Source: Acanthosepion esculentum (lineage: Eukaryota > Mollusca > Cephalopoda > Sepiida > Sepiidae). Taken from it: a stretch of 64,000 nucleotides of DNA. Where the stretch lies: assembly GCA_964036315.1 (NCBI GenBank), contig OZ038509.1:31841430-31905429 (forward strand). Direction: 5' to 3'. The first letter of the stretch is position 1. The number at the start of each line of letters is the position of its first letter. Below, one piece after another: positions 47,201-59,200 of this stretch. Position numbers and translations under genes: made by a program. Below the pieces are notes generated by a model. That model saw nothing but the letters and a program-made list of their open reading frames with translations, searched no databases and had not been told where the DNA came from.

Positions 47201-50200
47201 ATTTATGCTTTTTTCACGCGGGAAGGACTGGGAGTATGCAGAGGGGTGTGGGAGGGTCTTTTTTAATGGGGGAAGGACTGGGTGTGTGAAGAGGGGTATA
47301 GAAAGATCTATGTCTATAAGGGCTGGGATCTCTACCGAGGGGAAGGGATTTGGATGGTGATGTCAGGGGGGCAGGTCGTTTCTTAGTTGAAGGGGAGGAC
47401 CAGGTATAGGACGTTGAAGGAATAGGGTCTGGTTGATTTTTCTGGGTGTCTAATTTCTTTTTAAGTTCCTTGATCTTTTCTGTTTTCTCGAAACCAGGGT
47501 CATATTTCCGTTGTTTTTCTTTTAGTGTCAGTTGAGAGGCTGGGGCATCGCCCTTAACGTTGCCAGAGGGAGTGGGGCAGTACGTGCCTTTTGTCCTTGG
47601 GGCTTCAGGGGACTGAGGACCTGCTGTCTGGTGCTTCTCCCTCCTCCTTCTCTGCAACTGCACTAGCAGCGGGCAAAGGCTCTTTGGGGAATGTGGTTTT
47701 TTGGCCAACCGGAGGATTATCCTTACCGGTCCCAGAAGCTGGTATGCCCATTACAGACGAGGCGGTAGGTAAAGACGCGGTCAGGGGGGGATTTTGGTCA
47801 ACAGGAGATTGAATTCCAGAGGCCTTCTTCTCTGGGCAGGAAGAGGAGAGGTGACCAGTCACTCCACACTTCCAGCATACCGGTTTACGGCCGGTCACAA
47901 TGACCGGCAATTTCAATTTCCCTACTTCCAGACAGTTGATGATGGAGCGGAAGGCAGCTTCATCTAGTCGTATCTCCCCCCCCCCCCCCGCGCTCAGGCT
48001 ATCGCAAGAAGCGCCCAGTATTTCGCCGTACTGGGACAGGTAGGCCGCGTGATGTTCCCCGAGAACAGAGGAGAGACCTCATATATTGCCTCTGGTCCTT
48101 CTACAGCCTTCATATTCAATGCATAGGATCAGATCTTTCGTAATCAGGTCTCGGCTTGAAGCCACAACGCACTCTTCCGGCGTGGGTAACAATATGTCCC
48201 ACATGAAAAACCCTGCTCCTTTAACAACTCTGAGGGGTTTGAACCCCAAGGACTCCAGTGATTTTATCACTGTTTTTCTTCGAGCAACAAATTTTGCGCG
48301 TATGCTTGTCGACGACGAAAACTGACAATATTCGTTTTTCAATTTTTCTGAGTTCCTGGGGGTCAACTAAGAGTCCACCTTCTACCACAAGTTGTGTGTA
48401 ACTTTTAGCTCGCTCCAAGAATTCTGCCACATTGATTATACAAGTACGGGGAGACTTCCAACAAGAGGGCGATTCCCCAGCCTCTGAATTTATCACATTC
48501 TTGTCATTATGTGAGGCACTATTGGCCTCCATAGTACTTTCATTTTGACCATTATTGGTCTCCATATTTTTAGAACTTTGGCCATTATTGGCCTTAGTAG
48601 ATTTTGGGGGTGTATTTTCCAAGTCTGTAATTGGAGAAGTGGCTGCTAGCACAGGATATTCCTCCATGTCATCTTTATCGGGAGGTTTTTCTTAATAGCA
48701 AATAAATGTTTTTTAACTGACCTTTTTAGGTCAGGGATAACTGTTTTTTTTCTTTTTAATGAGGAATGACAAAGAACTTTTTTCTTCTCCATTTTTTAAA
48801 AAGAACAAAGGGGAGGGAAAGGGAGGGTGGTAAAAAAAAACAAAGTCCGCCTATAGGTGGAGTGTGCGATGGGGAAACTAACCAAGTAAAGTTTGCTTAG
48901 TAGCAAAAAAAATAGTTAAAGAAAAAAAGGAAAACTCGCCCGAAAGCAAGGCAGCAAGAATAAAATTCTCAAACAAAGAAAAAATAAAAAAAGGTTTTAC
49001 AATTAAATACAAATGACAAAGAACAACAAATAAACAAAGTACACCTAAAGTCAAGACAAAAATACAGACTAAAAATAAAAGCACTAAAATTGCCTAAAGG
49101 CAAAAACAAATGTATTTAAAACACTAAAAACGAAATAGACAATAAAACGCTAGACAAAAAAAATACGAAACTTTCAAAAATAGCCGGAGCTATTTACAAA
49201 ACCAAAATGGCTGACGCTAAGAATTTGACAAGTCACACAAATAAACAAAGGAAATTAAATGCACAAATTAGACAATACAAGGGATAATACAAAGATTAGA
49301 ACAATATTTGGCACAGGAAAAAAAAAAAAAACGGTACACAAGAAATAACGAGAAATTAATCATTAGTCACAAACGAAAAACACAGACAGTAGTTACAACA
49401 ATAAAGAGAACGAAGATAAATTAAAATAGAAAATTTAAAAGAGAAAGAAAAATCAAAAGGGAAAACTAGAATAAAAGTGAAAGAGCAAAAAAAATTATGG
49501 GGCCAAAAATAAAATTAAAAAAGATGAGGGTAAAAAAAAAAGGAAAAGAAAAAATCAAAACTTTTTTTTCAAAACAGTCGTAAAAAGGCAGTAAATAAAA
49601 AACGAACCCAACCAAAATTGATGTTCAAAATACAGAAGGGTAAATTTTAAAAAAAAGCAGGCGTAAAAGCAGCAGTCTGAACTGGTAAACAATAATATCA
49701 GACGGATCGAGACGAAACATAATTTCTCCCGGGCGAACCAGGGCCAAAGGATGGATGATTTTTATAGACGCTCTGGCCTTGTCGTATGACGTTGAAAGAG
49801 ACCTAGAATCACGTTGAACAAGACCTTGAGAGTTTAAAAGGTGCTACTTTCAGTCGCAAATTTAGTTTGTTTTTCTCTACAGATCCTTTGTAGAGCTCAC
49901 TTTGCGCAGAGGAGAACACCGAGTGTTACTAGTCATTTGACTTTTATTACTGTTACAAGGAAGACTTTGCTTTTAAGCAACGTCAGACTTTTCGCTGCAA
50001 GCCTTGAAATCGTCTTTCCTTTCCCCCCTCCCTTACTCGTCGGTGAGATAATCACGACACATTGCAACAAAGACCAATTCATGTCCTGTTTGTATGGACT
50101 TTGAGGTGATGCTAAGTTTTCAATAGAAATTTCTCCGTAGATAGGCTGAGCTGATCATTCGTGTTCCTAAAAGCATTTTCTAAAACAGCTACTGAGACGT

Positions 50201-53200
50201 ATTCAAAATATTTCATAAGACTCCCGAGTTTCCCTTCAGCCTCAATTTCTAAGAAGAAACTCTAAAGAAGTGTAATTATATTTATTTCTAAAGAAATTGC
50301 AATGTAAACACACCACGGAGATTGTATTCAAAGAAAGATTATGCTGTATTAATGTGTTAAATAAAGATTTACCTGCAATTTATTCAGATGTTGTCCCCTA
50401 AATTTTTAAAATCAAATAAAGATCCATATGGGTTTGGAATTTTTAAAGCTTATAAGAAGAGTTATCATTTCATAACACATGTATCTTAATTTCTAAAAAG
50501 TTTGCAATACCAATTATCTCCCTTGATTAAACACAGTGATATACATGTATTGTAAACAGTGTTTCACCTAAGACCTGGTGGCAAGCTGCAATCTGGGTCC
50601 ATAGCAGTGCCATTATAGATTTTTATAAAAAAAAAAAACAACAATTAGTCTAGTAACAAACTGGATGTTAGCTTAACATGTATGCAAGTTTCATCAATAT
50701 TGGTTCACGGGTTTAAGCGGCAACAGAAATTGACGTTTATATAGGTACCTCCATGAAATGAAGAGCATAGCATGATGAAAAAGATGCCAAACTTGATGAA
50801 ACCAAAATTTTAGCATCTAAATGTTTGTTATGAAGACGAAAGACCAAAGTTTTTTTTTAATCATTTTTTAAAAATTTTTACTTCTTTTTAGAACATTCTA
50901 AATTTTGATTAAAAAAAAAACCTTGTTTCTCTTTGTATCACTGGAACTACTAAAATAACATATACAATTTTTAGCACTTTTTTTGTGTATGACACACATT
51001 AATTTGGAAAATCTTGCAAAAATAAAAATAATTGTCAGAAGTTAATGAAACTTTCAGAAACTATTCATATATTTTTTTAATATTTATTCCCTCCCCCCAA
51101 TAACTAATTTTATGAAAACTAGAAATTCGATCGCATCAGGTTTAGTGATTACAATAGTTAAAAGCACAAGGCTTTGAGGAATGCAAATCATGTTTTTTTT
51201 TGTTTTTTTTTTTATTTTCCCCACTTACCTGAAAATCTGCTCTGAATTGTAACATAAAAAAACTCAATAAAATAAAGATATTATTTAATTTCAAATGCTT
51301 TTATTTGCTTTTAGTTGTTTTTATGAATATGAACAATATTTTCTGAAAGCAAAATATTTTTTTGATGAAAAATGAATTTTTAATACAATTATTTGTTATT
51401 TCTTTAATCATAATAGATTTTTACATTTAAGTTGTTAAAATATTATAAAATTAGTTAAAAGCTGCATCAGGTTTCATAAGTGTCCTTAGATCTTTTTTTA
51501 GCGTGTTGTAAACTGTATCGTTTTGACTAATCAGAAGATCCGCAGTAAATAAGAAATGTAATTTTGTGTTTATAATCGGGCTGTAATTATAAAGTACTGA
51601 AGACCAACCAGAATACAATTAAGTTGCGTCATTTGAGTTAAGCCTTGTTCTCTGCTGTTAAGGCCTTTACTTTTGCGAAACACGTGTGAAGTTAATTTGA
51701 TTTTTCAACTGAGAAGGGTGTTGCAGACTGGTGAATGTATTTTAAGATATCAGAAGGTTAGGTTATCAGAAGGGTTAGTGATGTTGGTGTTCTTAGACAT
51801 TCATCCACAACAAATTAAGAAACGGGAATATTGAAGGCAAATCATTCAAGAGAAATCAAAGTGAAAACAACATAATTAAAAGTTTAACAATAACATTGAT
51901 TTATATAAAATTAACATACACAATTGAGTCAGATATTGTTGGACAAGTGCGAATGGAGGAATTGAATGATGTAGTGTATTTATGCCAAGTTTCAGTGTGT
52001 GTGAAACTGTTACTAAGGTTTGTGTGTGAAATTAAACAAAGTGTTTGGTTGTGTACAAAAGTGTCTTTTGTGAGAATTCAGTCAATAGTGTGTATGCATA
52101 TGTTTGTTTAAATTATTGTCCAAAGTTGGTAAGAGTTGTGTATCTTTAGTTGTTTTGGTGTTCAATTGAATGTTTACAAATACTTATTTAGTAGTGTGTT
52201 ACTTCACCTTTTTTTAGTATCGTAAGCAATTGTTCCTGGGAGAGCGAAATGCTGTTGGTTGAGTCAGAGAAGTTTGCACGGGAAAAGTGCAGTTGGTCAA
52301 AGTTTTGACTAGCATGGATTAGTTTGGCATCTCTCCAGGGTGAATTTCTGACTGGTTCGAATCAATTTGGACACTTCTATTTATTGAGTTTTGGGTCTAA
52401 AAAATCGGCACAAAACGTTAGACGCGAAAAGATATTTTCACTTAAACTTGGTACAGTTTTAGAGGTCTGAGCCAATGAAAAGTCTAGTTTGCTGAAACTA
52501 AGATGCTGATTGGTTAATAGGTGATTATTGGTGTCAAGTGAATTATCCCAGAGGGGTGAAAGGTAGGTATGGACTATTCCATCAAGGTTACCTACAAGTA
52601 TCAGTATTATCTTATGAAATCTATATGATCTTATCTTTATATTAATCTCAGTTATGACATTTTTCCATAAATGAAATATCAAAATTAATTATAAAATGAA
52701 TGGAAATACAAATAACACAGTAAAATGTAATAAATGTACATAAAATTGTAGTATTTTATGTACACTTCTGATAAAATTTCATAAGAAATGTACCTATAAA
52801 TTAATTAGATACCTTTCTTAATTTAATCTCACTCTTAACAGTCTTATTTTAATTTCTTTATAATATATCTTCCATAAAGCATCATACAAAAAAAAAATTA
52901 GAGCACTGAAAGTTTTCCTTAAAAATAACAAGGTAAATAATTTGTTCACTTCTCTCCATCCGTAGAAAGAATTATCCTCACGTAAGCTATTTAAACGTCA
53001 TGAAAATGTCTTTCATCAGCTGTCAAGTTTTGTTTTATTTTCAAATTACGTCTTTTTGGCACAGAAGCTAAGTTAAGCTTGGTTCAAAATATTTTAAATA
53101 AACATTATAATTTCTGATTTTCTTAAAATAAGCTTTGAAATAATGATAATTGATTTTTAAAAGAATTTCAAAGTGAGATTTTCATTTTTTTTATAAAATG

Positions 53201-56200
53201 GAAAAACAATGATTGAAAATGATTATCTGCCAGTTTTGATGATTTGATGAGAAAAAAAAAAACGTTCTAACGAAAATTTTGGACGTGCTAGGAACGATTA
53301 AAAAATGTAAAAAAGTGCCCCAAAAATACTTTGATCTTTCCTCTTTAATAATAACATGAACATTTAGATGATAAAATTTTGTTTTCGTTAAGTTTGGCAT
53401 TTTTTCATCATGCTATACCTTTTTTTAGCAATCCCATGGAGATACCTATATTTATATAGATGCATTGGCGGCAGCAGTAACAACAGCTTGCTTTATATTC
53501 CAATCTCTCTGACAATGCCATGTACTTCCTGTCATACTATATTTGTTTTCTTTTCTTCTATGTGTATCTTTTTTAATTTATTTTGTTTTCCTTAGGTTCC
53601 ATCAGTTTATTTTGTTCCAAGTCACTTGTCTGCTCTTTACACTCTGGGGACCAGTCATGGCCTTGTCATGGATGTTGGTTACAAAGAAGCATCAGTCTTT
53701 CCTGTATCCTTTTGATATGTGAAATAACAACCTGGTACTGGTTGTGAGTGCTAATTAAAATATTCTTTTTTTTACGTCTATGCATTTTTTAGCTTAAAAT
53801 TGATAAATGTACATTTTTTTTGTCATTGAATAATAAACATAAAGAGTTTCTAACAGTTTACTATGAAAATAAATTGGGGCCTTAATTTAATATCAAAAAT
53901 AATAAAATTGTTCACTTACAGTCGTCCCTCGCCACTTTGTGTTTCAACTTTTGAGGCTTCACTCTATTGCGTTTTTTTTTTTTTTTTTCATATCTTTTCA
54001 TTAAAAAATCATATTGCGGTTCCTCACTGCTTCATAGATGAATATGGTCTACTATAGGGCTGGAAAAAAGTTTTTGCCCAGATCTCAGAAGCAGACACAC
54101 AGCTGATCCTTCAGTTGATTGAGACAGTGAAAATAATACAGTGCATGCTTGGCTGTCTGAGTCAATTATACACCTCTGCATTAAAATTACTGTAGGCTTA
54201 TGTATTTGAGCACCCCCACAAATCCTTCAATGCCAGGTGGAGCTGCTCAACCACTCCTTGTGTGTGAGCAAGAACTTTTTTCCAGGCCTGTATTATTCAA
54301 AAATTGGGTGTGGTCAAACCAAGGCAATCAGAACATGCTGTTCACTGATTGGCTATTGTTGTGCTGTGGATCACTTGTTGGTGATGTGTTTGGCTGCGTG
54401 TTAGTACAAAGGAGTCCACAAACAAAATTGTTTGTTTGGGGTTTTATGGCATATCAACCACTATGGGTTATTTAATGCCAGATCCAGTATTTACTAGATA
54501 TATCAAAAACGTATAGCTGGCAACATCATTGTTTCAAAAACGTATAGCTGGCAACATCATTGTTTCAAAAACGTATAACTGGCAACATCATTGTTTCAAA
54601 AACGTATAGCTGGCAACATCATTGTTTCAAAAACGTATAACTGGCAACATCATTGTTTCAAAAACGTATAGCTGGCAACATCATTGTTTTAATTTTTTTC
54701 TACTGATTGACCCTATGCCACCGCCTTCCATCACATTTTAGGGGTAAGGTATTAGTATATTTAGTGTAGGGTTTGGGTGGGAAAGTTAATTGTAAGTTGT
54801 AGTTGTTTTGGGATGGGTTACATGTGATGGGGCATGACATGACCAACCGATTGATCGGATCGACGGCCTTTTGGTTGGACGTAGTTTATCGTCATACCCA
54901 GGAACGCGGATGTAGTTTATCGTCATACCCAGGATGCGGACACACCTTGGGATTTCACTATTTTCCCATAGCTGGGACCCTAACAGGTGCTACCACCCCG
55001 GGTCAGGGTGGACCTGGAAACATCAGCAATTAAGAGGTGGTTCTACGCTCCTCAAAACCTGATCAGAGGCCTTGCTGTTGCATGTAGTTTAACGTCATTC
55101 CCAGGACTCGGATGTAGTTTAACGTCATTCCCAGGACGCAAATTGTTCAGAAGATAGTAAGTTGACAAACCGAGTACAAAACAAGGCAATAGTATTTGAT
55201 TAAAATAAAGCCAAATTTTATTTTTGGCAATAAAACCAAAACTACTTACAAAGATATTTATACAAATAGGATAATTGATTACAAGGATGTGCTGAAAAGA
55301 AAACATCAAATTATGTTTATTAGTCCTTATAAGATATAAAGAAGGTTTATGCAAATGATCTAGAGGAGCAGTAACTTTTGTTGTGCACTACATCTCTTCA
55401 TCAAACAAGTTGCATTATTTTCCTAGGTTCACACTAACCTAGGAAAATAATGCAACTTGTTCAATGATGAAGTGATGTACACATAAGAACTTTGTGTGTG
55501 TGATTTTAATGTACAATAATAATGATATTTGTAATGTCTAATATGTCTTATTTTCTCTAATATATTGAGTAGTATAAGGGTAAAGGTAACTATAGGGGTA
55601 TTATTTTGTGTCTAAAGAGCTCTTACAATGTCAAAAACCGTATTTAGGTCGTAAGCAGGTTTTTTATGCTCTAACTACGAAAATATTTGATTTATAAACA
55701 AAGAATCATACTTCGGAAATTCACTTATCGCGGTAGGGTCTGGAACTGATTAACCACGATAAACGGACGGCTGTATTTTATATACAAAGGTAAAATGCAA
55801 ATAAACCATGTAAAAACAATCAAGGTGTTCTACATTTTGTACAAAATTGAGAACTCAATGAATTATGTCCATTATTAGAAGTTTGATTTATTTTTTAATA
55901 ATAATAATGATAAACATGTGTACTTTAAAGTGCTAAACTTATTTCAAATATGTATTAGTTGATATCCTATTTTGTATAAGACATAAACAGATTCAAGTAA
56001 TGTAACAATAATGTACTTTAATTTAGATGAAATAAAGTTCCAATTACTTTTATATCCTGTCCACTAACAGGAGTTTCTCTTACTTTTATATGTCATCAAA
56101 TGCATAAACAGAAAATTAATAAACCTAACTCCATTCTGATTTTATTTTCAATTCTGTTTCTAATCCTTGACTTACATCCTAAGATTTATGAAGGAAGACC

Positions 56201-59200
56201 AATTCTTAATGCCTACCAAATGCTTCCATTAGCTGGACAAGCAATCCACCGGTAAGTGCTATATATTTGATCATCCAATTCTTATATGAGAATTAAATAC
56301 CTAAACAAAATTTTTTCCCACTCCCTAAGCGAGAGAGTCTTTTGATTTTGTCCAATGGGCAGAATACAGCGGCCTCTCTGTTTTGAGGGTTGGATGGGCC
56401 CTACTAATATCAGTTATGTTTGTTTTGTGTTGATTTTTAGTTTATTATTGGGTTCATCTCCCTTCCCTCTCATTCTTCGTGATTAGATTTTTATGCATTA
56501 TTTATTATCATTAAAAAAATTTTATGGCTTGGTGTGCGTTTTGTAGATCCCCCCTTTGAGAGAATGCGGTATTGTGGTGTATGGAGGATTGAGTTGTGAT
56601 GGACGAGTTTTTATGGTGAGTGTGGAAATTGTATGAGTGAATGTGTCGTGAATCAGATTAGCTAGGTATAGGATAGTTAGTGTCGACCAGCCTCAACTGC
56701 TCCCCATTTTAGGCCATGTGCCACAATTGTGTAATTTTCACAATAAATATATTTTCTCATTTCTGGAATCCATAGAAAGATGAGCTGTTATCTTTATTGC
56801 ATTGTTTAAGTCCATGTTTTACCTTTTAAATACCTAAACCAAATAAATAGACTTATATAAGGAATAAAACACAAAGAATTTTTTAAAATTATTACTTTTA
56901 AATAACAGTTTGAGAATTTAATGAAAAAAATTCATAATCATCAGTTTTCAAGAATTTCTCGGACCAATCCTCATTTACTTTACATAAATGATCTGCCTAA
57001 GAGTATACTTAGATCATTTGTGAATATCTATGCCAATCATACAATGATGATCATGACACAATGATGCACCTCTAAAACTCATGATGACCAGAGATTGGAA
57101 GCTGATCTCTCATCAGATCTAGCTCTAACATTTTAGTAGGGGAAAAATAGGCTGGTTACATTCAATACCTCAAAAACTAAACTAGTTACATTCAATCATT
57201 GCCAATTGGACCCCAAAATACTACCAGTCACAATAAATAGATGTCCCTCATGGAGGCCTTATGCTTATGGGCCTTAAACTAACCCCAGACCTCAAATGGA
57301 ATTTGTACATACAATCCATCACTAAAGGTGCAGGAAAAATGTTTGGTTCTCTGTACTGCTCTAGTAAGTACGTGACTCCTCATGCTATCCTCTACTTTTA
57401 CAAAAACCAGATCATGCTGAAAATGGGGTACTGCTGTCATATTTGGGTAGAAGCTTCCAAGTCTTCACTTTCCAGTCTTGAGTCCAAAAGTGACAATGAA
57501 TGTCTGTTGTCTGATCATCATGAGCCGTTCTAATGTTTGCTTTCATTTTTGGGGAAAATAAAGACAAAAATTGTCCAACATTTTTTTTTTTAATTTTTAT
57601 TAAGTTGGTCCTAAGCTTTCAGCTCACATGAGTCATCCTCAGTGTGGTTATACAGGATTGAAACAGTCTACTGTCAAAGATGATATTTTGTTATTTTGAC
57701 ATAGAAGATTGCTATGCAACATTAACAGTTGCGGAATATCAGACACAGATCGTGAGTTCAAGATGCGGTTCTATGATGTCATGTCATGTGATAGACCAAA
57801 GTATTACAACAGAAGCAATGTCTAGATGCAATGTAATGTGTTGTGACTAGTTTGAAATGTAATTTTGTTGAGTGTGGGTTGCTTTGTTTTAATGTAGATG
57901 GCCTCCAATATCTAAACGTTCTTTTTACTGTATGTATGTGTGAGTATTATTGTGTAATCAATTCATTGTCTGTTATATTTAATAATATATGTTTATATAT
58001 TTGTATGTCTGTGGTATGTACATATAAAAAAACATGCAAATATACAAATCCATACAAACACACAAGTAAACATATATACACATACATAAACACACACCAT
58101 TATATGCACACACACATACACACTATATATATATATATATATATATACAAAAACATATACATACACAGAGATTTAAATTATCTTATAAAAAGAATTTTAT
58201 TTTACAATTATTTTGCATTATTTATTGAAAGATATATGCTTTGATTTAGCATATAACTTTCAATAAATAATGCAAAACAAATGTAAAATAAAATTCTGTT
58301 TATAAGATAATTTAAATCTCTTTTTATGTCGACATTTAAATATGATCGCATTCCTTTGGTTCAATAGCTGGCTAGTATTTTTATATTTAATTATTTTAAT
58401 TTTTTCTTCCAGGCACAAATTACATCTATTTCTGAAGCTGTTGGGGGTTTGGGATTTACCTGTAATCTTCCATTCTATCTGTAGGCTGAAGTTTCTATCC
58501 TTTAATTCTCAGAAATATTTAGAAAGAGCTGTTTAGTGTTTTAGGTAAGAGTCAGAGAAAGAAAGCTTGTGATTGTAGAGCCTATTTCTCTGACCCTTAT
58601 TTAAAACACCAATGAGAGCTTACCAGAAACCACTCTCTTTGTTCGTTTATCTGTGCAGAAAATCTAATTGGTGCACAGAGTTCAAATTCCACACTATTCT
58701 GCTGCATTCACTTTTGCACTGATACCTTTAAGAAAAGCATGAATCCATCTCTTCTCCCTCCCCCAGCTTCTGGTTAAATAACAGGGTAGACTGGGTTCTG
58801 TAATGTAGATAGGAAATCAGTCTAAAAGAAAAAAAAAACTTTGAATTTGAAACTGGGAGAAGGCAGCAGGAAACGGTTCCACTATCTTTCCTAAGTATGC
58901 ATGGCAATTCACAAATAATTTATAGAGAGGGAGAGTCATGATTATCTACATTTTCTTAGAAAGAATATTAAGTTGAGTCCTGTATAATTTCCATTCTTTT
59001 ATCAACTTTATTTCTTCAAAATATTGCAATTGGTTTCCAAAAACTAATTGCTTTTACAAAAACATTAATCATGTTCATAATTTCAAATCAGAATTAGTCT
59101 TTTTAAAATTAACATTTATATTTTATCAGAAATTGTCACTAATACTGTTTATTGAAATCTTAAAATTCTGAATTTAAAATCATTTTAAAAAGAAATTTAC

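Larger units (their letters stand above)
41241..50068 (+). mobile_element. BEL/Pao LTR retrotransposon, composite and inactive
   Basis: An 8.8-kb element in ACTR10 intron 4, in the sense orientation. Layout: 5' LTR (to 41633), gag (41699-42980), A17-type protease and RT (42998-44340), RNase H (44416-45246), integrase (45251-46672), in-frame tail with a PHD finger (46673-47002), an antisense CCHC gag-like segment (about 47003-48667), an A-rich segment (48668-49719) and the 3' LTR (49720-50068). The protease DTGS motif, BEL-type RT block and HHCC/DDE integrase define the family. Frameshifts, an RT deletion and a nonsense codon make it inactive. No convincing target-site duplication was found, so the outer limits are approximate. 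Confidence 0.88.
54430..55135 (+). repeat. Repeat block shared with ACTR10 intron 1
   Basis: 54430-54478 and 54950-55105 match 30835-30895 and 31084-31250 in order and orientation. The 31-bp array lies between the two parts in this copy and is absent in the other. Ends are not defined. Confidence 0.65.
53919..55773. mobile_element. Non-autonomous Tigger-like element, composite
   Basis: The left end cagtcgtccctcgccacttt and the right end (complement of cacgataaacggacggctg) are pogo/Tigger-type tips, CAG...CTG, with TA on both sides (53917-53918, 55774-55775). The right sub-terminal sequence (cacttatcgcggtagggtct, 55722-55741) is typical of this family. No transposase is encoded. The interior holds a six-unit 31-bp array, a repeat block shared with 30.8-31.3 kb and a 100-bp hairpin, suggesting later insertions. 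Confidence 0.75.

Noticed and set aside
56547..56615. Possible 69-bp alternative ACTR10 exon between ttttgtag and gtgagt
   Set aside because: It is open in one frame but not in the phase-2 frame delivered by exon 6 (an early TGA appears). It lies in the 519-bp insertion and has no Arp10 similarity.
57843..58244. 133-codon frame
   Set aside because: Much of it is translated CA/TA microsatellite and part of the 58.2-kb hairpin.
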